Shown piece after piece: positions 17,170 to 27,168 of a stretch of DNA of 64,000 bases; positions within the stretch are counted from its first letter, which is position 1; every line of letters begins with the position of its first letter. Below the pieces are notes generated by a model. That model was not told the origin of the DNA. It ran no database searches and saw nothing but the letters and a program-made list of their open reading frames with translations. Position numbers and translations under genes: made by a program. The stretch spans positions 1 through 64,000 of the forward strand of contig NZ_WMEF01000010.1 in the NCBI RefSeq assembly GCF_009724685.1. Reading direction: 5' to 3'. This stretch comes from Lysinibacillus cavernae. GTDB lineage: Bacteria > Bacillota > Bacilli > Bacillales_A > Planococcaceae.

Positions 17170-18540
17170 TTACTGTGACGTAAATGCTTTTAAGATTGTC
17201 TCTAATTTCATACCACGCGAACCTTTAAGTAATATAATAGCTGATTCGTTCGCTTGTTTTAGTTTTTCGATAATAGCCGTATAATCATCTTCTACATATA
17301 GTAAATGTTCTGCATTAAAACGCTCTTTTAAGATTTCATAAAGATACGCCATACGAGGACCGAACAAGCAGACAAAATCAATTTCATGTTCATTTATATG
17401 TTCTGCTAGCCCTTCGTGGAAACTTTGCTCATTTGGTCCAAGCTCCAGCATATCTCCTAACACAAGCCATTTTTCAGGACGAATAGTTGACGTAGCCATA
17501 AATTGAATGGCCGCTTTAACTGAGGTTGGGGCTGCATTATAAGCATCGTTAATAAACAGTGCACCATTTGTTCCCTGTACTTGTTGCATCCTCATATCTG
17601 TTAATACCACATGCTCTAAGGATGTACAAATTTGATCATTGTTTAAACCAAGCTTATGAGCAATTAACATCGCAACTAGTGTATTTTTCACTTGATGCTT
17701 TCCAAGAACTGAAATAAAGAAGTCACCCTCTATCATACCGTGCGTAGTGAAGTTACTACCATCCGCATTTGCATGAATATTTTCAGCATATAAAAGATTA
17801 CCTGGCTCTAATCCGAATGCTACTGCATTTAAGTGTTGTTCCCTTGCGACTAACTCTTGTAGAAGTGGCTCATCCCCATCGAAGAATAATAGTCCATCTG
17901 ATTGCATCCCTTTTACTATTTCAAACTTTGCTTTTGCAATACCAGCACGTGACCCTAAATCCTGCATATGGGCCTCACCTATATTTGTAATAACTGTCAT
18001 ATGAGGACGAGCAAGCTTAGTTAAAAATTCAATTTCACCAAAGCCACTCATGCCCATCTCAAGGACAGCCACATCAGTATCTTCATCGAGCTGTAAAACT
18101 GTTATAGGTAACCCTAACTGATTATTAAAGTTCCCAATTGTCTTTTGTACTTTAAAAAATGGGGCAAGTGTCCCCGCTAAAATATCCTTTGTTGATGTCT
18201 TCCCATTTGAACCTGTAATGCCAATAAATTTAGCCTTATGTTCGTTTCGATAGGCTCTTGCCATTTCCTGCAAAGCTAATTCTGGGTCATCCACAAACAA
18301 TAACGGGTAACCTTCTGGCGGATTTGGTTCGTCTTTTTGCCAGAGAGAAGCTCCAGCACCTTTCTCAAAGGCTTGAACAACATATTGATGCCCATTTGTC
18401 TGCTCACCACGAAATGGTACAAATAGGTCCCCTTGTTGAATTGTTCTTGTATCAATGGAAATTCCTGATACAACGGTGTCACCAAAAGCTGACATATCCT
18501 CTTTTAACCATGTAGCCAATTGTTTTAATGTTTTTTTCAC
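17170..18540 (-). CDS. murF: UDP-N-acetylmuramoyl-tripeptide:D-Ala-D-Ala ligase MurF
   Basis: A 456-residue Mur ligase that adds D-Ala-D-Ala to the UDP-MurNAc-tripeptide in the cytosol. The N-terminal substrate domain starts with SGISIDTRTIQQGDLFVPF, the ATP loop is GITGSNGKTSTK (about residue 110) and the central domain has TNIGEAHM. The start is GTG at 18540 behind a GTGGGA sequence. It starts 11 bases after the ddl stop; the two enzymes act consecutively and form one operon. Confidence 0.95.
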   Translation of the reverse strand: MKKTLKQLATWLKEDMSAFGDTVVSGISIDTRTIQQGDLFVPFRGEQTNGHQYVVQAFEKGAGASLWQKDEPNPPEGYPLLFVDDPELALQEMARAYRNEHKAKFIGITGSNGKTSTKDILAGTLAPFFKVQKTIGNFNNQLGLPITVLQLDEDTDVAVLEMGMSGFGEIEFLTKLARPHMTVITNIGEAHMQDLGSRAGIAKAKFEIVKGMQSDGLLFFDGDEPLLQELVAREQHLNAVAFGLEPGNLLYAENIHANADGSNFTTHGMIEGDFFISVLGKHQVKNTLVAMLIAHKLGLNNDQICTSLEHVVLTDMRMQQVQGTNGALFINDAYNAAPTSVKAAIQFMATSTIRPEKWLVLGDMLELGPNEQSFHEGLAEHINEHEIDFVCLFGPRMAYLYEILKERFNAEHLLYVEDDYTAIIEKLKQANESAIILLKGSRGMKLETILKAFTSQ

Positions 18541-18551
18541 AATAATCCCAC

Positions 18552-19631
18552 TCAGTCTTTTTTATAGTGAAGCTGTTGTTTTTCTTCATAACGTTCTATT
18601 GCTAATGAAATCAGACGATCAATAAGCTCTGGATAGCTCACATTGGTATGTTGCCATAATAGCGGATACATACTTACAGGCGTAAAACCTGGCATTGTAT
18701 TCACTTCATTAATAAAAACACTATTATCTGCTGTTACGAAAAAGTCTGCACGAACTAAACCGCTACCATCTATCGCTTTAAATGCTCGCTTTGCCAGTTC
18801 CTTCAAACTTGAAACAGTTTCCCCAGGTAGCTCGGCTGGAATAATAAGTGCTGTAGAGCCGTCTTTATATTTAGAGTCATAATCATAAAATTCAGTGACT
18901 GGTTTAATTTCCCCTGGCACAGAAACTTCAGGGTAGTCATTGCCTAACACTGCTAGCTCAACTTCACGAGCAATAATACCTTGCTCTACTACAATTTTAC
19001 GATCATACTGCAAGGCAACCTCAATCGCTTTTACTAATTCTTCACGGTTTGTTGCTTTGCTAATCCCAACACTTGATCCTAAGTTTGCAGGCTTCACAAA
19101 CATTGGCCAACCCAAACTTTCTTCACAACGTTCAATGATCACCTGTTGTTCATTCTTCCACTCGCTACGGATAAAGTACGTATAGGGCACTTGTGGTAAG
19201 CCTGCAATTTCAAATAATTGCTTCATTACCACTTTATCCATACCAGCAGAAGATGCTAATACACCGTTTCCTACATACGGTAAATTTAGAACCTCAAGTA
19301 AACCTTGTACAGTTCCATCCTCACCATTTGTACCATGTAACAATGGAAAAATAACATCCAACTGCACAGCATTGCCATTTTCATCGATCAAAAAATCAGT
19401 AATATTATTTTCTAAAATTATGGTATTATCACCAAATTGTAATTCTTCTATTGTATTTACAGGTTTTTCTAAACGCTCACCACGTCGCCATTCCCCATTA
19501 GATGTAATGAAAATCGGATATACTTCATACTCCTCGAAATTCAAAGCTCCAGTGACTGCACGTGCTGTCGATAATGACACCTCATGCTCCGCTGACTTTC
19601 CGCCGTATAATAAACCGATTCTTTTTTTCAT
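18552..19631 (-). CDS. ddl: D-alanine--D-alanine ligase
   Basis: A 359-residue ATP-grasp enzyme making D-Ala-D-Ala. Visible motifs are [43 protein letters not shown] and [12 protein letters not shown]. The ATG at 19631 is preceded by GGAGGG; the longer frame to 19697 has no site. It feeds MurF, whose gene follows at once. The loop region [19 protein letters not shown] is of the ordinary D-Ala ligase kind, with no sign of D-lactate specificity. Confidence 0.95.
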   Translation of the reverse strand: MKKRIGLLYGGKSAEHEVSLSTARAVTGALNFEEYEVYPIFITSNGEWRRGERLEKPVNTIEELQFGDNTIILENNITDFLIDENGNAVQLDVIFPLLHGTNGEDGTVQGLLEVLNLPYVGNGVLASSAGMDKVVMKQLFEIAGLPQVPYTYFIRSEWKNEQQVIIERCEESLGWPMFVKPANLGSSVGISKATNREELVKAIEVALQYDRKIVVEQGIIAREVELAVLGNDYPEVSVPGEIKPVTEFYDYDSKYKDGSTALIIPAELPGETVSSLKELAKRAFKAIDGSGLVRADFFVTADNSVFINEVNTMPGFTPVSMYPLLWQHTNVSYPELIDRLISLAIERYEEKQQLHYKKD

Positions 19632-19697
19632 TTTTGTGCCCTCCACATACTTCTTGAGTACTATTAGTTTATCATGAAACGTCTTGACAAATGACAT

Positions 19698-19731
19698 AAA
19701 AATCTCACCGTATTTTTGACGGTGAGATTTG
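19698..19731 (-). terminator. Terminator after the unknown gene at 19745
   Basis: A perfect 12-base stem (AAATCTCACCGT with ACGGTGAGATTT) around a short loop is followed by TTTTTA on the minus strand. Confidence 0.85.
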
Positions 19732-19744
19732 AGTAAACATTTCG

Positions 19745-20491
19745 TTAAATAATATAAATCAATTCATCGTGCTCTGTTTTTAAAATGGTATTTAAGTCAT
19801 CCCATACTTCATCCGGAAAAGAATATTCTGACAGGTTGCGAACTTCAATCCCATAAGCAACTTTTGGCTTCTCAATACGGTATAATGATAATAACGCACC
19901 ATCTTTAGCAAAGGATCGATAAGAACGTAAAAAATCGGGTGATATAGCAGGAATACTCGATTTTACTTTTCTACGCCAAAAACCAGTGCTCCGTTCCTTT
20001 TCACGAATTAAACTATTAAAAACATTTGCAACCAATAAATCCGAATCACTTAAATGACGAAAATAAATTTTAGTCATTTTCTCTAAATCTGACGAATAAT
20101 AGACGAATCTATTTTGTAATTTGTTAAAAAAAGCAGACGTAATCGGTTCTTTCTTATGACTTATGTAAAGCAATTCTCCTTGTTCCATCGGTGTTAAATG
20201 ATCTAGCCTCTTTTCGTCCATAAAATCAACCCAACACAATTCCTTTGATTCTGTTGACTTTTTCACAAAACGAGGAACTTCATCTTCCAATACATATTCA
20301 AATTGTGTATGCATATTAAAAGAACCGTCTTCATAGGAATGTTTTAATAACAGTAAGTGATGCAGTGGTTCAAGTGCTGCCACAAATTGCGAGAATTTTA
20401 ACCCGCTAAAAATGACAAATTTATCAACATCATTCATATGAACATAAATATGATACATAAAATCATCAGCTGACTTCAATTTTTTAGCCAC
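19745..20491 (-). CDS. Protein of unknown function, about 248 residues
   Basis: I do not recognise this protein. It is soluble-looking, without signal peptide or membrane segment, rich in Leu, Phe and charged residues, and contains a Trp-Arg-Arg-Lys stretch around residue 170. The start is chosen at GTG 20491 ([10 protein letters not shown] follows) because GGGGTG lies six bases upstream; ATG 20497 and an upstream codon at 20512 are alternatives. It has its own terminator and is divergent from rodA, downstream of which lies another unrecognised small ORF. No function is proposed. Confidence 0.75.
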   Translation of the reverse strand: MAKKLKSADDFMYHIYVHMNDVDKFVIFSGLKFSQFVAALEPLHHLLLLKHSYEDGSFNMHTQFEYVLEDEVPRFVKKSTESKELCWVDFMDEKRLDHLTPMEQGELLYISHKKEPITSAFFNKLQNRFVYYSSDLEKMTKIYFRHLSDSDLLVANVFNSLIREKERSTGFWRRKVKSSIPAISPDFLRSYRSFAKDGALLSLYRIEKPKVAYGIEVRNLSEYSFPDEVWDDLNTILKTEHDELIYII

Positions 20492-20851
20492 AACCATCAC
20501 CCCATTCTTCAATACATTATAAGACTAAACCTGATTTTTTTGAAACATTTTATGTTAATTGTCGTCACAACTATATACGCAGGCATAAAAGTGTTTTTTG
20601 CGTTATAATAGGAACGTTAAACATGCATTTGCATATAAACTTTAGATTACTCAATGAGTATAAGTATTTGCTTAAAATTCCATTGACAATGTTCAAAGCA
20701 AATTGCAAGCTTATCAGTAGATACGGACTATTTCCTACATCACTACTGGACTATTATTTATTCTCTTCTTTGAACAATTATAAACGAAATAGGAAGAATC
20801 GCATTACACATTTACTCATATTGAGATACTATTTTAATTTAGGTGGCTTTT
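20492..20851. other. Divergent intergenic region upstream of rodA
   Basis: About 360 AT-rich bases. A TATAAT occurs at 20604-20609 on the plus strand and could be the rodA -10, but no good -35 lies 17 bases upstream. The open frame from 20623 into rodA has no ribosome site and reads as low-complexity noise. Confidence 0.35.
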
Positions 20852-22039
20852 ATGGAAAATAAACGAAATTTCGCAAATCGTTTTGACTGGACCCTTGCTT
20901 TTATTCTTTTCACTTTTCTAGTCATTAGTTTGTTAGCTATTGCATCTGCACAAACATCAGGTCAATATGGCGTCAACTACGTGCCAAAACAAATGCAATG
21001 GTATGTTATTGGAGCAGTGATTATTGGCATAGTGATGTTTTTTGAGCCAGATCAATATAAAAAAATGTCATGGTATATGTATGGAGCAGGAATTGCCTTA
21101 TTGGTACTGCTTATTTTTATGCCTGAAGGAGAAGGTCAAATCGGTGCACCCGTTAATGGTGCTAAAAGCTGGTATCATACACCGCTTGGCAATATTCAAC
21201 CTTCTGAGTTTATGAAAACTTTTTACATTTTAGCACTGGCACGATTAATTAGTAAGCACCATGAGGTCTATTCATTAAGATCATTAAAAACGGATTTCTT
21301 ACTATTAGGAAAAATTGGTATAACACTTATCGTACCATTGGCCATCATTTTGAAGCAGCCTGACCTTGGTTCAGCACTTGTATTCTTCGCGATTACTGCA
21401 GCTCTTATTATTGTAGCAGGCATCTCTTGGAAAATCATTCTACCAACATTTTTTGGTGGCGTAGTGGCAGGCGGCTCACTACTGTGGATGGCTCTTTATA
21501 TGCAAGATTTTTTAGAGAAAACTTTCGGTTTTAAAACTTATCAGTTTGCTCGAATTTATTCTTGGCTAGATCCTTATTCCTATTCATCTAGCGATGGTTA
21601 TCATTTAATAACATCGTTAAATGCGATTGGTTCAGGTGAAATTTTTGGTAAGGGTTTTCGAAATAGAGAGGTATATGTAGCAGAAAACCATACCGATTTC
21701 ATTTTTACAGTAATCGGTGAAGAATGGGGCTTTATTGGCGCTAGTATTGTTATTTGTATTTTCTTCTTATTAATTTATCACTTAACAAAAACAACGCTTT
21801 TATTAAAAGATCCATTCTCGACATATGTTTGTGCTGGTATTATCGCCATGATCACATTCCACGTTTTCGAAAATATAGGAATGACCATTCAACTTTTACC
21901 TATCACTGGTATTCCGCTTCCGTTCATTAGTTATGGAGGAAGTTCATTAATGGGAAATGCCTTAGCCATCGGTCTTGTCTTTAGTATGCGATTCCACTAT
22001 CGTACGTACATGTTTACAACACATGATGAAGATGAGTAA
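20852..22039 (+). CDS. rodA: SEDS family peptidoglycan glycosyltransferase RodA
   Basis: A 395-residue polytopic protein of the RodA/FtsW/SpoVE family with about ten transmembrane segments. The family signature is in the C-terminal half (QLLPITGIPLPFISYGGSS), with the catalytic-loop region near IYSWLDPYSY and the Gln/Pro motif NIQPSEFMK. It polymerises lipid II for lateral wall growth with a class B PBP. The ATG at 20852 follows AGGTGG; the GTG at 20843 lies inside that site. RodA is preferred over FtsW by length and by the absence of division genes nearby. Confidence 0.9.
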   Translation: MENKRNFANRFDWTLAFILFTFLVISLLAIASAQTSGQYGVNYVPKQMQWYVIGAVIIGIVMFFEPDQYKKMSWYMYGAGIALLVLLIFMPEGEGQIGAPVNGAKSWYHTPLGNIQPSEFMKTFYILALARLISKHHEVYSLRSLKTDFLLLGKIGITLIVPLAIILKQPDLGSALVFFAITAALIIVAGISWKIILPTFFGGVVAGGSLLWMALYMQDFLEKTFGFKTYQFARIYSWLDPYSYSSSDGYHLITSLNAIGSGEIFGKGFRNREVYVAENHTDFIFTVIGEEWGFIGASIVICIFFLLIYHLTKTTLLLKDPFSTYVCAGIIAMITFHVFENIGMTIQLLPITGIPLPFISYGGSSLMGNALAIGLVFSMRFHYRTYMFTTHDEDE

Positions 22040-22048
22040 AACTATAGA

Positions 22049-22086
22049 AAAAGGGAAGTCTCGATGTGCGAGGCTTCCCTTTTTCT
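22049..22086 (+). terminator. Terminator of rodA
   Basis: The stem AAGGGAAG-CTCG with CGAG-CTTCCCTT is followed by a T run on the plus strand. Confidence 0.9.
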
Positions 22087-22098
22087 ATTGTAAACGAG

Positions 22099-22236
22099 TT
22101 AAGCTTGAACTTGCGGAGTCTGCGTTGGTGGTGTGAGCACTTTTAAAAGTTCTAGTCGAGACTTTGTTACAGTGGCTGTTACACCCAACTTAGATAAATT
22201 CGAAACAATCTTTTTCAAATCTACTTCTTTTGTCAT
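22099..22236 (-). CDS. Small protein of 45 residues, unknown
   Basis: The minus strand encodes MTKEVDLKKIVSNLSKLGV, then a Thr/Val/Lys stretch and a Pro/Gln-rich tail ending in PQVQA. It has a good ribosome site (GAGGTGG, five bases before the ATG) and a stop of its own. It faces rodA, whose terminator lies in between. No membrane segment is evident; the N-terminal half could be an amphipathic helix. I do not recognise the family. Confidence 0.6.
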   Translation of the reverse strand: MTKEVDLKKIVSNLSKLGVTATVTKSRLELLKVLTPPTQTPQVQA

Positions 22237-22489
22237 ACATTCCACCTCAATCTTTCCTCGATTTTATATAACGTTTTATTTACAAAAAAGTTTCATTTTT
22301 CTACGAGTATGATGTCTGACAAATTTATCATACCATCTAACTTGCCTTTAAAATTTTTCATTTTTGTTACATTGTAAAATTTTTTCATCAACACTCTTTA
22401 CCACCAAACATAATTAAACTAACCTAAATAGCATCATTTTATTCATCTCTATTTAATAACTCTCTAACCATGTTTCTCCTCCCGTTTTC
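22237..22489. other. AT-rich intergenic region
   Basis: The region between the small ORF and the MFS gene contains no supported gene. Promoters for both flanking genes must lie in or next to it. Confidence 0.35.
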
Positions 22490-22519
22490 TTGTAATAGCA
22501 AGAGCAAGAAGGTTAGAAT
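22490..22519 (+). promoter_or_regulatory. Probable promoter of the MFS gene
   Basis: TTGTAA (22490-22495), 18 bases, TAGAAT (22514-22519), ending 37 bases before the MFS start codon. The matches are four and five of six. Confidence 0.45.
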
Positions 22520-22556
22520 ATACATATTGAAATATTGTATGAAAGCAGGGAACTGT

Positions 22557-23717
22557 ATGAAAAAGGCAATTTTACTATTGATGTCTGTTCAATTTCTCGT
22601 TTACCTAGGTTTTGGCATTATTATTCCTGTCTTACCAGAGGTGATTGTGCAGCAAAATTGGAATGATCTCCACGTTGGTGGTTTACTGACAGTATATTCT
22701 CTCGCAAGTTTTTTCACAGCACCATTTTGGGGCATGCTGTCAGATAAGGTAGGACGTAAACAACTTATCCTAACAGGTCTAGTTGGTTTTAGTCTTAGCT
22801 TTGTTGTTTTTTCATTATTTATCGATAACCTAGCTATTTTGTATGTCTCACGTATTATAGGTGGTTTATTTTCTGGCGCGTTATATACAGCAGTTACAGG
22901 ATTTATCGCAGATATGTCCAGCGAAGAGGATCGTAATAAATATATGGGCTTTATGGGTATGTCCATTGGTCTTGGTTTTATTTTTGGTCCAGCAATTGGT
23001 GGGGTATTAGGTCATTATAGCCTGCAATTACCATTTATCGCATCTGCAGTATTGATTGCACTATTATTTATTTATGCAAGTTTCGTCTTAAAAGAACCTG
23101 AAAAACGAAAAGATTCAAACAAACGTGCTATTGTGCCAAAAGGCGCTGGAAAGATGCTACAATACCGTGTGCGTTACTTATTTATATTTTCATTTTTAGT
23201 AACCTTTATGCTGGCAGGTGTTGAAGCGACATTCCAACTATTTCAAATCGAAAAAATTCAAATTACACCATTACAAATTGGTTATTTATTCATGTTTAGT
23301 GGCTTTGTTGATGCAGCAATTCAAGGTGGTGTCGTTCGACGGATAAAAAACGGCAGCGAAACAACTTGGTTAATTGGCGCACAAATTGTCACTGCTATAG
23401 GTATGCTATTATTTACGCTGACAGCTAACCTATTTATCGCGGGGCTTGCCCTTTGTGTCTTTACAGCCGGTAATGCAATTGCTAGAACATGTGTTGTATC
23501 ACTTTCCTCTAAGGAATCTGGAGGTCAATACGGAACTGCCGCTGGACTTTCTTATTCTATGGATAACCTAGGACGTATTCTTGGACCTTTATTTTTCACT
23601 TGGTTATTTACAGTACAAACAAGTCTCGGTTATTATACTTCAGCAGCTATAGCTATTCTTTCTATAAGTCTGATTTATATTTATAAGGCATCAAGCAAAT
23701 CATTGCGTTTTGAATAA
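22557..23717 (+). CDS. MFS transporter, drug:proton antiporter (DHA1) type
   Basis: A 386-residue major facilitator with 12 predicted transmembrane segments. Motif A between TM2 and TM3 reads GMLSDKVGRKQLIL, and motif C in TM5 reads GFIFGPAIGGVLG, which marks it as an antiporter of the multidrug group. The ATG at 22557 has AGGGA upstream. The substrate is not predictable from sequence. Confidence 0.88.
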   Translation: MKKAILLLMSVQFLVYLGFGIIIPVLPEVIVQQNWNDLHVGGLLTVYSLASFFTAPFWGMLSDKVGRKQLILTGLVGFSLSFVVFSLFIDNLAILYVSRIIGGLFSGALYTAVTGFIADMSSEEDRNKYMGFMGMSIGLGFIFGPAIGGVLGHYSLQLPFIASAVLIALLFIYASFVLKEPEKRKDSNKRAIVPKGAGKMLQYRVRYLFIFSFLVTFMLAGVEATFQLFQIEKIQITPLQIGYLFMFSGFVDAAIQGGVVRRIKNGSETTWLIGAQIVTAIGMLLFTLTANLFIAGLALCVFTAGNAIARTCVVSLSSKESGGQYGTAAGLSYSMDNLGRILGPLFFTWLFTVQTSLGYYTSAAIAILSISLIYIYKASSKSLRFE

Positions 23718-23790
23718 TTTCTTGTTGAATCGAAACATGACGTACTTTATAGCTTTCAGAGGGCTAAAGAGGAAAATCGGAGGGCTTTGC

Positions 23791-24582
23791 ATGAACAAAG
23801 CAACAAATTTTTTACTTCCTAAAGAGCTAGAGACTTTTCGCTTAGAAATCGAAGCAACGCTACTTTCAACGATTATAATTCAACCATATCGATGCTTAAC
23901 TACGTTAATTGAAAGTAAATTTGCTGGGGAACCCTATCTCCCCTATTTTCAAACCTATCCAAAAGATATTACAGGGGAGCCGATGAAATTATTAGCTCAA
24001 ATTAATTTCGCTGAAATTCCATCATTACAAGATTTCCCATCAACGGGACTACTACAGTTTTTTATTTCAGCAAATATTTTTGACATGACCGCCAATTATC
24101 ACGAGGACATTTTCCAGCAATTTTACAAAGTAAGATTTTATCCCACTGTTAATGAAAGTGTAGCCAGTTCGCAACAAGAGCTCTTTTCTAAATCTGCTAC
24201 ACTGGACTGGTTCCCTATTCGTCAGGAATTAGCATTACAATTCCAATTGGCACAAGAGCCTATTTCTGTACTAGATTATCAGGCGCGAAGTTTTCTACCC
24301 TCCCTCCTGTCCTCACAGGATGATGATGTACAAGAAATCTATTTACAGCATTTTCTAGGAGCGGGAGCTAAAATAGGCGGCTATGCTTATTACTTAAATG
24401 CAGATATACGACAAGAATCCAAGCTACTTCAACGCTACAATGTGTTGTTATTACAAATTGATTCCAACGATGCGTTAGGGATTATGTGGGCAAATTGTGG
24501 TGTTGGGAAGTTTTTTATAAATCGAGAAAAACTTCTTCAAAAGGACTTTTCTGACGTTTTATTTCAATGGGAGAATTACTAA
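23791..24582 (+). CDS. YwqG-like DUF1963 protein
   Basis: A 263-residue protein of the DUF1963/YwqG family. Supporting stretches are the LLAQINFAEIPSL motif with the following TGLLQFFIS, and the C-terminal HFLGAGAKIGGYAYY, where most members have G-G-x-P. The ATG at 23791 follows CGGAGGG. The biochemical role of the family is unknown. It lies 73 bases after the MFS gene on the same strand and probably shares its transcript. Confidence 0.83.
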   Translation: MNKATNFLLPKELETFRLEIEATLLSTIIIQPYRCLTTLIESKFAGEPYLPYFQTYPKDITGEPMKLLAQINFAEIPSLQDFPSTGLLQFFISANIFDMTANYHEDIFQQFYKVRFYPTVNESVASSQQELFSKSATLDWFPIRQELALQFQLAQEPISVLDYQARSFLPSLLSSQDDDVQEIYLQHFLGAGAKIGGYAYYLNADIRQESKLLQRYNVLLLQIDSNDALGIMWANCGVGKFFINREKLLQKDFSDVLFQWENY

Positions 24583-24593
24583 CTAAACCATTT

Positions 24594-24630
24594 GGATTAT
24601 CTCTAACAAGTACTAGGGATAGTCCTTTTA
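24594..24630 (+). terminator. Terminator after the DUF1963 gene
   Basis: GGATTATCTCT pairs with AGGGATAGTCC (with G-U pairs), followed by TTTTA on the plus strand. Confidence 0.6.
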
Positions 24631-24720
24631 CATGCTAACTAGCCATTTCGTATCTTCTTTCCTCTTTTGAAGTAAGCTATACTAAGTATGTTATTAACTA
24701 TAGTAAAGGCAGGTGTAGGA

Positions 24721-26178
24721 ATGAGCATTTTTACAGATATAGAATATTTAGTCCCTTTAACTATGTTGTTTAATATTTTAGCAGCCATGACCATCATTTT
24801 TTTAGAACGTAAAGATGCTACCTCTACATGGGCATGGATTCTCGTACTATTTTTCCTGCCATTAGCTGGATTTATTTTGTACTTATTACTTGGCAGACAA
24901 TTACGAAGAAAGCATTTATTCCGTTGGGAAGGGCGCAAGGATATCGGGATTGATAATCTCATTAGCTACCAAAGGGAAGCCATTCGTAATGAAACATTTG
25001 AATTTCGCATTGCAAACGCTGAAAATTATCAAGAAATGATCTACATGCACCTCAGGACAAATAATGCCGTATTAACGCAGGACAACCATCTTGATATTTT
25101 TGATGACGGTGCCGATAAATTCGAACAACTCCTGAAAGATATTGATGCAGCTAAAGATCATATCCACATTCAGTATTATATCTTCCGTCTTGATGATTTA
25201 GGTACACGTATCGTTCAAGCACTGACTAAAAAAGCAAAGCAAGGTGTCAAGGTCCGCCTGCTCTACGATGAGATGGGCTCACGCAATGTGAAAAAGCGTC
25301 ATTTTAAAGAATTACTGCATGCTGGTGGTGAAATAGAAGTTTTCTTCCCATCCATTTTGCCACTTCTTAATCCCCGTCTAAATTTTAGAAATCACCGTAA
25401 AATTGTTGTCATTGATGGTCGTATTGGCTATATTGGTGGCTTTAATGTTGGAGATGAATATTTAGGATTGCAAAAAAAGTTTGGTTACTGGAGAGACACC
25501 CACTTACGCATTGAAGGTAGTGCCGTGCACCCATTGCAAACACGCTTTTTATTAGATTGGAACCAAGCAAGTGCACAGCAAAAAATGGGTTACTCCGATC
25601 GCTACTTCCCTGCTATTCCCCAAAAAGGTGATGTTGGTTTACAAATTGTATCAAGTGGACCAGACTCAGACTGGGAACAAATTAAGATCGGTTACTTAAA
25701 ACTTATTAATATGGCTCAAAAATACATTTACATTCAAACACCGTATTTTATTCCAGATGTAAGCTTCTTAGATGCCATTAAAATTGCAACCTTGTCAGGT
25801 ATTGATGTGCGCATTATGATCCCTAACAAACCTGACCACATGTTCGTTTATTGGGCTACTTATTCTTATGTAGGGCAGTTATTACGTGCAGGAGCGAAAG
25901 TCTATATTTATGAAAAAGGCTTTATTCATGCGAAAGCCATTATTATTGATGATGAGGCATCGACTGTTGGAACAGCTAATATCGATGTACGAAGCTTTAG
26001 CCTAAATTTTGAGGTCAATGCCTTTATTTATGATGCCAACATATCGCACCAACTTGCAGAACTGTTTGAAAAGGATATTTTTGATTGTACTGAGTTAACA
26101 TGGGAAATGTACAAAAATCGCTCGGCACTTATAAAATTCAAAGAATCTATTTCACGTTTATTAACACCTATTTTATAA
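24721..26178 (+). CDS. cls: Cardiolipin synthase
   Basis: A 485-residue phospholipase-D superfamily enzyme that joins two phosphatidylglycerols to cardiolipin. Two N-terminal membrane segments (about 10-65) are followed by two HKD motifs, NHRKIVVID and HAKAIIID, each with its downstream GG or GT-N element. The length is that of B. subtilis ClsA (about 480). The ATG at 24721 has AGGTGTAGGA upstream; an in-frame start at 24688 is less supported. It stands alone between two terminators. Confidence 0.93.
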   Translation: MSIFTDIEYLVPLTMLFNILAAMTIIFLERKDATSTWAWILVLFFLPLAGFILYLLLGRQLRRKHLFRWEGRKDIGIDNLISYQREAIRNETFEFRIANAENYQEMIYMHLRTNNAVLTQDNHLDIFDDGADKFEQLLKDIDAAKDHIHIQYYIFRLDDLGTRIVQALTKKAKQGVKVRLLYDEMGSRNVKKRHFKELLHAGGEIEVFFPSILPLLNPRLNFRNHRKIVVIDGRIGYIGGFNVGDEYLGLQKKFGYWRDTHLRIEGSAVHPLQTRFLLDWNQASAQQKMGYSDRYFPAIPQKGDVGLQIVSSGPDSDWEQIKIGYLKLINMAQKYIYIQTPYFIPDVSFLDAIKIATLSGIDVRIMIPNKPDHMFVYWATYSYVGQLLRAGAKVYIYEKGFIHAKAIIIDDEASTVGTANIDVRSFSLNFEVNAFIYDANISHQLAELFEKDIFDCTELTWEMYKNRSALIKFKESISRLLTPIL

Positions 26179-26181
26179 AAT

Positions 26182-26231
26182 AAAAAGGAAGAGAGCCTGT
26201 TCAACTAGAACCGCTTCTCTTCCTTTTTTAT
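26182..26231. terminator. Bidirectional terminator between cls and the VanY-like gene
   Basis: AAAAAGGAAGAGA pairs with TCTCTTCCTTTTT. T runs are present in both directions, serving the convergent genes. Confidence 0.85.
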
Positions 26232-27010
26232 TTCACGCCTAAATATTCTTCTAATGTAATGTTCTGTTTTGTCATCTCTTTAGCAGCGTCTCTACCTACA
26301 TAACGATAATGCCAAGACTCATACATATAACCTGTAATATCTTCTTTATTTTGCGGGAATCGTAGAATAAAACCATGTTCTTGAGCGTGAGCAAATAGCC
26401 ACTGCCCTGCTGGTGTTTCCCCAAATTCTTCTGTCAGCCATAAATCTTCTTTTCCACGCTCTCCAATATCAAACGCTAAGCCTGTTTGATGTTCCGAATA
26501 GCCTGGACGAGCACTGTATCGATCTGCTGCTGCTTGTCCATCACGCTTAACATAGTTATCATAAAGTGTTGTTTGATATTCAAAAGAACGATAGCCACTA
26601 AATGCAACTAAATCAAATCCTTGTTGCTTGGCTGCTGCTAGCATTTGATTTAATGCTTGTCTTGCTTCTGGATTTTCTTCAGGTGCAAAGGTAGAAGGAA
26701 GCGGATAAATTTTATTTGCTAGCAAAATTCCATTTATATAAGTTGGTTCAGTAGGTAAAGTTTGATTTGGTAGATAGCCATTTTCATCAGGTTGCTGCTC
26801 TGGCTTTGCAGGTGTTTCAGGTGTATTGTCTGGTATCTCTGTTGCAGAAGAATCTTTTACATTTGTTTCGTTTGTTTCTGTTGTTTTTTGTTGCTCATCA
26901 GACGCACTATTTACTTGATTATTTTTATAGTTGTAAACTACAAAAATAGATACGATTAACGCGATAGAAATGAAAGCACCAACGATGAGCGGAAGACGAT
27001 TGTTTTTCAC
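26228..27010 (-). CDS. VanY-like D,D-carboxypeptidase, membrane-anchored
   Basis: A 260-residue protein with one N-terminal membrane anchor (about 8-27), a Thr/Glu/Pro-rich linker to about residue 75, then a VanY/peptidase M15 domain. Zinc and active-site motifs are YSARPGYSEHQTGLAFDIG and ESWHYRYVG. It should trim the terminal D-Ala from peptidoglycan stem peptides outside the membrane. The start is GTG with AAGGGG eight bases upstream. There are no vanR/S/H/A genes nearby, so this is housekeeping wall remodelling rather than resistance. Confidence 0.9.
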   Translation of the reverse strand: MKNNRLPLIVGAFISIALIVSIFVVYNYKNNQVNSASDEQQKTTETNETNVKDSSATEIPDNTPETPAKPEQQPDENGYLPNQTLPTEPTYINGILLANKIYPLPSTFAPEENPEARQALNQMLAAAKQQGFDLVAFSGYRSFEYQTTLYDNYVKRDGQAAADRYSARPGYSEHQTGLAFDIGERGKEDLWLTEEFGETPAGQWLFAHAQEHGFILRFPQNKEDITGYMYESWHYRYVGRDAAKEMTKQNITLEEYLGVK

Positions 27011-27168
27011 TATTTATGCCCCTTTTAAAATATCAGGTATGAAAAGGATGATGTTCTTAAAGAGTTCCACCCTGAAAATACCTATTTCATGATATTACTA
27101 GTTTGATATAACCTCATTTTAGCACTGTTCACATTTTCAGGTGTGAATTTCCCACGTAAATCTTTAAA

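Noticed and set aside
20623..20862. 79-codon frame upstream of rodA
   Set aside because: No ribosome site, low-complexity composition, and it overlaps the rodA start.
26228..27010. Vancomycin resistance cluster suggested by the VanY-like protein
   Set aside because: No vanR, vanS, vanH, vanA or vanX genes are near. The ddl product looks like an ordinary D-Ala-D-Ala ligase.
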